Below, in pieces: positions 37,489-48,900 of a stretch of DNA of 64,000 bases. The notes under the pieces were generated by a model. It ran no database searches and was not told where the DNA came from. It was given only the letters and a program-made list of their open reading frames with translations. Positions within the stretch are counted from its first letter, which is position 1. The number at the start of each line of letters is the position of its first letter. The stretch is from Stenopsyche tienmushanensis (Eukaryota; Arthropoda; Insecta; Trichoptera; Stenopsychidae). The stretch covers positions 62,001 through 126,000 of the forward strand of contig WACJ01000006.1 of the NCBI GenBank assembly GCA_008973525.1. Direction: 5' to 3'. Position numbers and translations under genes: made by a program.

Positions 37489-38187
37489 TGGACGTTTCTA
37501 ACTTGTTGGTTCAAAAAAAACTTTTTTTTCTTCGTGTATCGGAAAGAATCAATGTTATATAATACCTTCAGCGAATTTCAAGACGATATAAATGAAATTA
37601 GCAAAGTTGCAGGCCGAGGAAGAGAGAGGAGAAACTTTAAACGCGTTTTTCTCGAAACTACTTTTTTCCAAGCTCATGGAAGTGCTCCCATACGCCCTAG
37701 ATTAGAAATCTCTATGAAATTTGGCAGGCACGTGTATAATAAACGTCTTAATCGTATAAACTACAATTATCCAAAAATATTTAAAAGTGTTTATTTAATG
37801 AACAAAAAACAACAACAAATGTTGGTAAAAACATATATTTTTCTTCAATCACTCACAATTTTTTTATTTTTTTATATTTCTTCTTAATTATAGTCTATAC
37901 TATACATGATATAATACAGAGTAAAAATATGTTTAATTTTTTTACTGCATATCACTTGTCCGGGACTTAGGACTTCCATGATGAAGAATGTCATCGCTCG
38001 TCAATCGATATACATGCCTCCCCCCACTCCCACTACTATACTTTGTAAACTTTAAAATATATTTTTATATTCAATAAAGATCGCCTAGTTAACATATTAA
38101 ATATCAACATTCTATATTTAATCCTTTATACATAAGGACATCCTAAAAAATCGATCTCTTTTGGGCCCAACAAGGTAGAAACGTCCC
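37489..38187 (+). mobile_element. TTAA-flanked MITE-like family 2, complete copy (699 bp)
   Basis: TTAA borders lie at 37485-37488 and 38188-38191. Inside them, TGGACGTTTCTAACTTGTTGG at the left is matched by the reverse complement of CAACAAGGTAGAAACGTCCC at the right, giving about 21-bp terminal inverted repeats. A 117-codon open frame inside (37534-37887) is not recognisable and not clearly conserved in the copy at 32259. The family also has a terminal fragment at 11655-11716. Confidence 0.6.
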
Positions 38188-38769
38188 TTAATCTATGCCA
38201 AACTTGTACTAAATAGTATGAAACTTATTTCCCACAATCGATTCCAATATTAAAGGAATTCAAGATAACTTCAGAGCAAAAGTAATTGATTCAGATGAAC
38301 CTGGAATGACTTTATAGACGAAGATGTAAAGAAAAAAAATCTCAAGATTCCCTGGATACTAATCCGCATATTTAAATGCACATTATTTTTAAACTTATGT
38401 GTGTCCAATGTCACAGCGTCCATGACCGAAATTTTTGAATACGAACGAAAAAATACTGATGGACAGTCGTTCATTTCTTTGTCGATCAGCTTTATTAATC
38501 GTCTCAGTATTAATACACTTTCCGAACCTGGAAATCAGGGATAAGCCTACTTAAATACGCTAAAAATATCTTCCGATCTCCCAAATTTATTGCCATAGTG
38601 ATTCATTTTTCAAGCTTTGAATTTGACGCTGAATATTTTCAACAAATGTCTCAGTCAGTTGATTGAATCAGCAATTGATGTTTTAATATGCGATATATTT
38701 ATATCACATAATATGACGTTTTAATAGCCCAATAAGATAATGATCAACTTTTATAAAATATCAGCGAAT

Positions 38770-39130
38770 ACCCGGCATGCGTTGTAATGCCATGAGCGCT
38801 TAATAATTATTTGAAAAGAAATGTGTTAGATGGTTTATTGCTTCAGGTCACGTGTAGCGCGAGCCAAAGAGCTAGGATCCAAAAACATATGCACACTCGC
38901 TATATTGCACCCGCATCCTTTCTTTCCTCGACCTGCAGCCCAAACTTCATATCACCAGACCAATATGCGCCAACATGGTGCATCGATACAATATTTTTAC
39001 TATACCTACATTATTCCCGCAAGTGTAAACAGTAAGTGGACGAAGTTTTATCGCAATCTGATGAACGGTATGGCAGCGCATTACATACGAACAAACATTT
39101 GCATTTGTACAAACATATATAATATGTAAG
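38770..39130 (-). repeat. Dispersed repeat, Helentron-like, copy 2
   Basis: Reads on the minus strand from about 39125 as TGTTTGTTCGTATGTAATGC, then GCTGCCATACCGTTCATC, and ends near 38775 with ACGCATGCCGGGT. It shares both ends with the copy at 41980-42175 but carries about 170 extra bases in the middle. The bases next to the GCCGGG end look like a fixed terminus. Confidence 0.45.
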
Positions 39131-39502
39131 ACATGAACTATAAGAATAAAGCCTTCCGTCCTGCACTAATCTGCATATAATTTTAAAACAGTTTTAATAT
39201 ATTTAATTCTACCATTTACTGTAAACCAAAATTTTATATCAAATTTATGTGACTTATATATTGTGTAAATCGGCTTCAGAAATCTCAATTTCATCCTCAC
39301 TTTAAGACAATTCGATTTCATTGTGTTCGGAACTTGTTTAAAATTAATCGAGCAAATTGCAAACTGAGATTGATATAGATTTGGGTATATATATTCGTAT
39401 CATTCCATAAACAATAATCAGCAAGAAACACTCGGATATAAACGCAAAAAACATCACTGAATCTATTTCCATGCATCAAATATTGAAGAAAGATCACATT
39501 AC

Positions 39503-40667
39503 CTCTCCATTTGTGGCCTTCAGCATCTCCGATACCCCAAATAATTCGCAATTTCAAATCCAGAACGATGTAATTGGATTCCGGCAGGAATTTGAGCAGA
39601 TGCGACGTGATAAAGTTGTCGATGCCATCAGGAGAATCGACCTGCATCGATCCTAGCAATCTTGCGATGGCAGTTTGCAGAATTCCGACATGGTCTGGTG
39701 TCACTTTGATTTCACATTTTTGGCACTTCCAGAGAGTATCGAAGCTGAGGGGATCAATGGGCAGTAGAATTCCTGTGCATTGGCGATTTAGGCAATGCAG
39801 AGCTGCTAAATTGGTTCCTAATTCGGTTTTGTCGCAGCATCTGAAGCAATCGCACAAGAAGTGCTTCGTTTCTTTTAAATGATGTCGTCGAGCAGGTGTG
39901 CCCCATATCAATCCGGTGTAAGATGTGAATATTTCTGATCCCTCTGGGATAAAAGCTGTTGCTACTAAGGTCATATTTCCGTTTACATCGAAGGAGATTC
40001 TTGTGTTTGGGGAGCAAGTGTGATTTAACAGGGCGGACATCGGGAATAGCCCTCTCAAATCGACGCAGTCTTTTTCTTCTGTCCGCATTAACATTTCGTA
40101 AGCGTTAGCATCCAAAACACGACAGGCATGCATCATTGTGTCTTCGTCTTCTTTTGATATTTGAAAATGTTTTTTTATGAATTCAACTTCTCTTCCGTGA
40201 CGTGGAGAATCGTGCACTGCCAAATCTAACAATAGTTCTTTTTGTGGTCCATTTAGAATCAATGAGCGTAATGGGACTATATTTCTTGCAAATTTTTTAC
40301 CATCGATTTCGATTGAATCTTCTTTTTTACCCCATGATGTAATCAATGCACATTCTGGCTTATGTTTGGATACATTTGGACAGTCTGAACACAGGAGAAG
40401 TCCACAGCCCATGCTGCACATTTTGAGAGGCTTGATGAGGGTATTGCAAGCGATGCATCCGATTGGTACATCTTCGGAGATCCTGGGGCCAGCAATCAGG
40501 GGATGATCCACGTAAATTAGATCGCCGGGAAATAAATCCCGCTTTGAAAACAATCCTCTTCCTTCGACTGGTGATTTCATAATCTTCCAAGTGTCCAAGC
40601 CGACATTTTCTGATATCTTCTGAAGATGTGTCGCGATGAGTCCGGAAATTTTCTCCAAGTCAGACAT
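39503..40667 (-). CDS. SmydA-like SET/MYND protein, first coding exon (3' incomplete)
   Basis: The minus-strand ATG at 40667 opens 388 codons that run to a donor, GAGAG|GTAATG, at 39503. A split SET domain is visible: GRGLFSKRDLFPGDLI (37-51), an inserted MYND-type zinc finger with C71, C74, C84, C88, C93, C96, H102 and C106, then NHTCSPN (215-221), EIFTSY (245-250) and the cysteine-rich post-SET part CDCFRC (272-277). This order is that of arthropod SMYD-family proteins (SmydA/msta type). Family members are lysine methyltransferases or, in the insect A class, proteins of uncertain substrate. The usual C-terminal helical region should follow in downstream exons, which I did not find before 36 kb. 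It either lies further away, is short, or has been lost. A Glu is absent from the usual YGE-type end of the SET motif (here SYTG), but that also varies in the family. Confidence 0.8.
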
Positions 40668-42966
40668 CTCTCGATGGAGTCACGAATCGACTGAAGTAAT
40701 TGAATGACGAAATTACAATACGAGCACTATAACAATATATATATTGTTATCACCTTGGGTTTATCTTGATCTATTTTTGATTTAAAACCGCAGCTTTCAA
40801 CTGCTGCGATAATAAAATACAACACTAAATGTCATAACATAACAAAAAATTAGCACCAAAGTTACATATATCTATTTTAAAACTGTAAAAGGTTTTTATA
40901 AATTAGTTAAACCAATGTACTTATTTAACCTTATGAACAATCACTATTGTGGAAAGAGACGAAATTTAATGTTCCAAGCTGCTGAAAATCTGAGCCAACA
41001 ATACATTAACTCGATGTGTTACGTTCTGACCCATTCACTAAATAGATTTACGTAAATCTATATTTTTGCAGATCGATAGCAACGCAGCATGACTATGAAA
41101 TCATAAATGATATATTTAAAAAATATTGAGAATCTTGGAATAATCACTCATTGTAATTAACAATCTAAAGGTAAGGTCATCGTATTAAATGAATTGTGCA
41201 AATTCAATTGGATGCCAATATCTTGTAAGAAGCCAACGCTAAATGGATTGTCTATCGAATTTGCTTCCATGCCAGATTTTCCCCAATAAAATAGATCTAT
41301 GAATGCCATCCAATTAATCATTGCACCATAAAATTCAATTGAATTTGTTTGAAATATCTGGAATATAATAGTAATTTCATATCAAGAAACAATATGTATT
41401 TCGTCGCCCAAATGAGAAGATATGAAAATATTTTTAATGTTAAAATTTGGTTTCAATCAACATGAAATCATACAGATAAGTTATCCTAAAAATTTCGGAT
41501 AATTTATGCCAAAAATTCAAAGAAATGGCAATAAAGCTGATATCCTTTAAAGTTAATCGAATGCAATAAATAGTAACAATTTAAACAATGACAAATCACA
41601 AGCACAATAAATTATTTTACACTCTAGAACTAAATCACAAGTTTAAAAATGAAATTGAATCGTTCGTTCAATAACTAACACAACTCATGTCTATTCGACT
41701 GACGATAAATTAAGTGACTACTCAATATCAATAGATAACATGAATTCAACTCAATATTTAAAACGTTTACGATTGGAGATAATAAATCTATTGACATAAG
41801 ATGATAGCACAAGCTTGGACCCTTTTCGGAAATCATTTTCCGAGTAAATAATGACGAATTAAATGTTTTGATAATGGCCACTCTGCGAGCATTACTTATG
41901 GAATTTTTGGGTACGTTAGTAAAAATATGAATCTTAAGATTTACAAATCATCAAGACATTAACATTTCTATTTTAAATAGTGATTGCCCGGCATGCGTTG
42001 CAATGCCACGTCTCGCATAACAAACTGCGTACACAAACAAAAAATTTACTATGCCTATGTTATTTCCACAAATGTAAACAATAAGTTGGCAAAGTTTTAT
42101 TGCAATCGGATGAATGGTATGGCAGCGCATTAAATACGGACAAACAAACATTGATTTTTATATATTAGATATAAAGCTTGCCAATTGTTGTTTTTGTTCA
42201 TTATCAGAGCGAAAAATACAATTATAAATTCATTGAGCTATGTTCTGAGTTAATCTCAATATCAAATAAGATTTAGATATTGATTCTTATAAATGCGTTT
42301 AAACGGAGTTTATATTTTTCTGCAAACAAAATCAATTTGGAAAAATATTTTTCTCTGCGATTAAAAATTATCACATGACTTTTAAAATCAAAAAATATTA
42401 ATTATTCTTATATTTTGGTTATGCCCGTTTTCATTGTTCGCAATAAAAAAATATTTATTCATTACATTAAAATGTATATTATTAATTAAACTTAATTTTA
42501 TAAACCATGAAAATAATATATATTTTTTATTACAAAAAAGTATTTTTTATTTATTTTTAAATTTGAATTTACATTATGGTATTTTTATTATATTGCAGTC
42601 TATACATTTATCAGAATAGTAAAAACGTCGACGGTTTATATATGATATTTATATTGAAATTGTACTGAACATTTAAATATAAAAAAATCCATTTTCACAT
42701 GTATTTAAAAATAATTGGTTCGTTATTGAATTTTACATTAAATAATATATTTATATTTATATCATAAAAATAAATATTACCTGTATACGAAAAGAAGAGT
42801 ATAAATTATTCAATATATTTTTCGCATAATTATAAATCGACATAACTGTTGAGTTTGACGTTTGTAATGTGCGTATGGCAACACCGTTGAGTGATATGTT
42901 GGGGTTGAGGGGTTGGAGGTGCTGGCAACTCCGGGCGGGTGTCAGCGGTGGTATGGTCTTGGTGTG
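40668..42966. other. Divergent intergenic region, SmydA-like and Flacc-like genes
   Basis: The 2.3 kb between the two divergent start codons is AT-rich except for 42860-42966, where GC content rises sharply upstream of the Flacc-like ATG. It contains the repeat at 41980-42175. No coding sequence was recognised. Promoters of both genes should lie here. Confidence 0.45.
41980..42175 (-). repeat. Dispersed repeat, Helentron-like, copy 3
   Basis: Minus-strand reading starts ATCTAATATATAAAAATCAATG at about 42173, passes GCGCTGCCATACCATTCATC and GTTATGCGAGACGTGGC, and ends GCAACGCATGCCGGGCA near 41985. It is about 190 bp long and the most compact of the three copies. Confidence 0.5.
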
Positions 42967-45900
42967 ATGTCGGGGCGGCGCGGGGGCGGCGGTGGCGGCG
43001 CTGGCGAGCGACCGTCGGTGTTCGCACGGCTGGGCACGAAGGCGCCCACGTGGGCTCAGCGCCCCAAGGATGACAAACGCTTACTCTCGGCTGTCGTCGT
43101 GCGCCCCGAACCCTGGGAACAGTGGGACCAAAACGACCTAGAATACGCCGACGCTGACGTGCTAGAGAAGCGGCGCGAGCAGCTCCAGCGCGAGCTCGAT
43201 CAAGAGATGGAGCAGGGTCAGGCTAAAGGCCGACCCAAAGAAAAGAAAAAGCCAGCTTCTAGCTCTTCTTCCTCGCGCAGCTCCAGCTCTACTAGCGTCA
43301 GCACTTCCACATCGGGAGTCACTACATCTTCGTCTTCTTCGGGCCGGTAAATATCACATACTATCCTATTCTTGTCTCATTACATTTGCATTCAAAAAAA
43401 TGTGAGATCAACAGATCATACATGTCAAGATCAAAGGCTAACATGGATCAAAATAAAAAGTTTTAAGTTTAGGTGAGCCGCCAAAAAATCTTCAGATTTT
43501 CATAGAAGCATAGGCTTATTTCAAAACGAAAGAACCAGGAAAATTTAGTCCAGTGATTACTTTCAAAGCTGATCCAAAGTGGTTGTCATTAATTCTGGAT
43601 CTTACAAGGAACTTATTTCCTTTCATAAATGTAACTGCTCGCCCTGACAAATACTTCCAAACGTGGAAATTATTTCACAAGAGAATTTTCAAGTATTTCC
43701 AAGCCTGACTGGTACCTGTAAAATTCTATAATGAATTCTGCATTCATATTTGAATCTCAATCATCTCTATTTGCATATGATTGGGTAGGTTCTGATCCTA
43801 TATTTATAGAGAAACTCAAAGAAAACAAAAAAATAAAATCTTCACGTCTTGTTTCAAATTCATTTCCAAGACTACTTTAAATCTTAATTTTTCAACTATT
43901 TTTCCCACAGAACTAGCGTGTATTTGAACGCTTTAACTTAGTTACACATGTTCGTAAGGACCTGATTTTTTTTTCTTTACTGCATTAAATTTAAATTGCA
44001 TTAATGTTTTGTTATACAATGATGTTGGATCAGAAAACAAGCTTGTGTCTAGAGTTTTAGTTATTAAAAATGGACATATTTCGTTCAAACCCCAGAATTG
44101 TTTAAGAATCTTAGAGCAGGTTCACCAGCATAATAAGACAGGCTAGAATATTTGCCTTTTAATTCACTTACGTGAAGTCGCTTGAATTGCCACTGATTTA
44201 AGCCTCGAGATCTTATAAAATTAATAACATTTGTGATATATGACAGCACATTTGCTTTTGTGCATAGTACTATAGGACTGTTTCGACTGCGACCCTGCCT
44301 GTTCTGGCTGGTCTTCTGCCGCTAGACTTGCGGCTGCAGCTGGGTGCCACTCCTTATAGGTTCACAAACCGTTTACAGGTTTTTATAAGCAATAATTACA
44401 TTGACACATCTTTTCTGGATAACCTCAAACCTTGTTTAGAATCCGATGTGCAAATACTAAAGAGGAGGATACTTGTTGCATCTAATACTACATGGCAGGA
44501 AAGATGGATGAACGAGAAAGATAGAAGACATTTATACAAGTTTTTTAGTTCCATTAAATATCGTTTTTCGTGTTGTTGGGTTGTTCCATGCTATTGAACT
44601 TCCCAGTTTCTCACAGGATACGGACAGTTCAAGGCTTCTTTCCGTCGGTTTGGTATAGGAAGTTTTTCAGTGTCCTTGCACAGATACGGACATGACAGCG
44701 GATCACGTATTATGGTCATGTCCAGGCATGGAGGCCGATCGAGAAGTGCTCCTGCGTTGTGTCAGAGGTTTCACTTCAGGACCTTTTGGACACACAGACC
44801 TAGCGGCTGATCCCTGCGCATACGACACATTCAAAAAGTTTTGTTAAATTTTGGCACCAAATGTATGGAAGGAGGATTCTATGGAGAATAATTGCGTAGT
44901 CTACTTCTTCAATTGCTGTTAAATATAGAATCTTGTAGATAACTTTCTAGCATTTGGACTTAATAATAGATTCCAGGACAACTAGTAAAATTTTATTTTA
45001 CAATAATATTACTGTATATATTTTTTTTGATTATCTATTCAATCTGTAAATGCAATTTTAATTCCAATTACAGAGATCAACGGAAGAAGATTAAAATAAA
45101 AGCAAAGAGGAATTCAAGTTCATCATCAGGCTCAGATCGAATCCCTAAAAAGAAACATTCAAAAGACGACCCAAACAAGAAAGTCAATTGTAAGCGAAAT
45201 ACTATAAAAAAAGATGACAGGCTTCCAAAAAAACATGAAATACCTGCAAATAAAAAGAAACCACCACCGAAACCTGTTACTAACAAAAAATCCCTTTCAC
45301 CTGTGAAAAAAGCAGGTGGAACACCACCAATAAGTAACAAAAACATACCCAAAGGATATATTCTCTCAAAACATCGATCACGCTCTAAATCCCCACGAAA
45401 AGATAAGAATAGAAGTCCTTCTCCGCGAGCAAGTAAGGATCGAGAAAAAGAAAAGGAACGGGAAAGAGAAAGGGAGAGAGAACGAGAACGCTTGAAAGAA
45501 AGAGAGAAGGAACGTGAAAAAGAACGGGAACGTGAACGAGAGAGAGAAAGAGATAAAGACCGTAATAAAAGAAGTAAATCGCCAAGGTCAAAAGCTCGTT
45601 CCAGATCCCCTCTGAGACGACATGGCTCCCATCCTCCTCGAGACCCTCGTCGAAAAGATAGCCCTACTAAAAGTAGAGGTTCTTCTCCTAAAGGCAACAG
45701 AGGAGGAAGACAAGATGTGGTAGATAAACACAGAGCTCGAATATCTCCGAGAGATGATCGCAAAGATGATAAACGTAAAGATAAAGACTACAAGGACCGC
45801 TCACTGGAGCGACGGAAAGATAAGCACTTAGAAAAAGATAGACACGAAAGAGATCGTAAAGAACGAGAACCACGCGTCGATAAAACTCAGCGTGAAAAAG

Positions 45901-48900
45901 AAAGGGAGGGAGCTCTGGCCAGATGTCAAGAGAGGCAGAGAGATCGGGAAAGAAAAGAACAAGCCAAACGTGAACAAGATGCGAAACGAAATCCCAGAGG
46001 GCGTGATAGAGACCGAGGCTTGAACAAGGGTCTAGAAAAACCCGGTCCGGACAAGCCTGTTGAACGATTACTTCCTAGACCAGAAGAACGGCTTGCTGCT
46101 TTAGCGGCGACAAATAAAAGTCTCGGCTTGGAAAGAGCCATTTCATCTAATAGAGACAGAGCTGATATTCACACGGATCGGAATTCTCGAAAAACTGATA
46201 GATCTGCAGATAGAGACAGAATGGATCGTTTACCAAAACGGCAAAGTGATCGGCGCAACAGTGTCGAAAGACCAGATCGCAGCGAATATGGGCACAGCTT
46301 GGATCGATCATACGATCATTCTCATTCTATGGATAGAAGCTATGAAAGACCAGGAGAGAGATATGAAGACCTAGTCAGTCTCGATAGAGAAAGAGGAGAT
46401 CGTTCACCGGGAGCATATCCTATTCCCGGACGAGAAAGAGATTTACGATATGATTCACCATATGATATACAAGGACCCCACAGCTATCTGGATGGAGATG
46501 ATCGGGATTATCCTGATCATTTAGATGATCATCATGGTGAGAATATAGATATTTATTTCTTATATATTTGAAAATTAAATTAAACACTGCATTAATTTTG
46601 CATCACATTTTTTAAAGGATTTATGGATGATAGACGGAATTGCGGAAGGAGGGATGATATTTCATGGGATGGTAGAGAAACATCAGTGGATCAAGATAGA
46701 CAATACATGCATCATGGTTCATTAACACATCCACACAAAGAATGGGATAATGAAGACTACGGAGATTGGAATCGTCAAGATCGACATTGGCAACACCGAG
46801 ATTCACAACATAAGGTAAAACAACATTTATTACTCGATATATGCATTTATTAATATTTTTAAAATATCATTGTCTTTAAATTTACTTTGAAAACATTGAG
46901 TTTAGTAAATGAATTAAATAAAAAAAATCTTTTTCAGGGATTAGATTGGGTTGATAAAGAACGTGATGGTATAGACGGTGCTTGGATTTCTCATCGACAA
47001 CCTTTACCTACCTCCAGCAAAGGTTCAAGGGGTCGGGTTCTTGGTATGATTTATACGTAAAAGATATTTACTTATCATTGAAAAGATATATATTTTATAT
47101 GTAAATGTTATTAACTTTGTTTAATTTAATTTTGATAGATGATGGAAATTATAGGGGTCGAATGGATCATGGTCGGATGGATCAAAATTCAATGCATTTA
47201 CATTCAGCTTCGTCTAAGAGGAACCGAGATATACCGGTTGAAGCACCAGAATCTAAAAAACCATGTACACCCATTGTCCAAACATCATCAACACACTCCA
47301 GTTCTGCACAACTTCCGCATACATCAATTGAAGCTGAAAATCCTCCCATTCCAGATGATCTCAGCGAAATTAGTGATGATGCTGATGAAATACTCAACAG
47401 GGACGATGTAAGTAATTTCTCAAATTACAAATTGTTTCTAACAGTGTTTAGTTGAATTTTAACTGTGCTTAAAATTTTAATCTATGGGACGCATTTGTGG
47501 TGTAGAACAATTTAACAATTAATTATTTTTACACCTCTCGCCTAATTTGGTGCAGGAATTATCTGAGGTAACAGAGTCTACTGCAGTGGCGAACGATCCG
47601 CCTGAAAATCAAAACTCTGTTGACCCATATGGAATGATTGATCTTCAACCATTCAAGCCTGACTATGAACCTGTAAGCTCTAATATCAACTTCTGCCTCC
47701 TGATTTTTGTAACCGCATGTATTTAAATGTTAAATTAATTTGCATGATGACCTCCCCGATCCTTGCTTTAAACCATGTGAAATGTGACTCTAACAAGAAC
47801 AGCTTTATTCATTTGAAATACTCGATGTATCTTGGAACATATGTGCGGTAGTGCAAGCGAATGGGATTTTTATGATTATTTACATGCTAGTGCGTAGTTC
47901 TAACAGTGTTAATGAGATGTTAGTTAGCTTCAGTTTGTGTTATCACCTGGGAAAAAATAGAAGCATAATAATACAAGTCTTCATTGATGCATTTTTTGCA
48001 GCAAATTTATTAAAAAAAATAAACTCAACGTATTTGTATTGTATTTTCAATAAAATCAAAAAGGTTGTCTAGAGTAGTTTTCACTATCTCCCGAGGAAAA
48101 CTGCTCAGTCTTTATAAACATCCCACACTTCCTATCAAGACGGTTGTGAAAGCACCCATCGATACATTCATTCAGGAGACCCGCTGGGTGATCATTCTAA
48201 ATGAAACTCGGAGGTTATGCTACCTTCAATATCGAGCAAATGGATGTAGCCCTTTCCTGTGAGTGGATATTGAAGAGCCCCATAGTTCTGCAGTGGACTG
48301 TTTGTGGCTGCACTATGATGATGATGATTATGACAAAAATATTTTGATTTTCCTTTATGAATTACTGTTTATATTAAAGCTTTCCGATCACATATATCCA
48401 GAGAAATCTCCAGTAACGACTACTATGAAGCAGCGTAATAAATATTTGTGCTGATAGAATAGATCAAGTATTCGGAAATTGGTTAACAAGATATTGTAAT
48501 AAAATCAAATCAATTGATGTTGCTGACCCCTTTTGTAGGTTTTGATTCGCATGTTGTATAAAATGTTATTGTTAGAAATAAGGATTTTTAGAAATAATAA
48601 ATTTTAAAATGTATGCCATTACTATTATGAAAATGACATGCATGCTTTTTATATCTATCTTGTTTCAATTCAAAATACAAAATGATCCCTTAAAATTTGT
48701 TATTATTGTTTAAAAAAAAATAGAGCCAATAAGTAATAATAGTCCATTTTTATTTAACTACACCTTAATTGTTTAGATGTAAATATTGTAGTAGTCAAGC
48801 AATTAATGTTTAAAATTATTGTTTATTTTTAAATAAAAACTTTGCTGTTTTTATTCATTTTTAGATGATTGAAAATATGTCATCTAAAGGTTCAGGGAAA

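Noticed and set aside
37534..37887. 117-codon + strand frame inside the TTAA element
   Set aside because: Not recognisable and not kept open in the related copy at 32259-32690, so unlikely to be a transposase.
39754..40590. Minus-strand frames of 87 and 76 codons within the SmydA-like exon
   Set aside because: Alternative frames over the SET/MYND coding sequence.
45077..45763. 228-codon minus-strand open frame rich in Leu/Ser/Arg
   Set aside because: It is the shadow of the Arg/Glu/Lys repeat in Flacc exon 2; composition mirrors the sense strand and there is no start context or domain.
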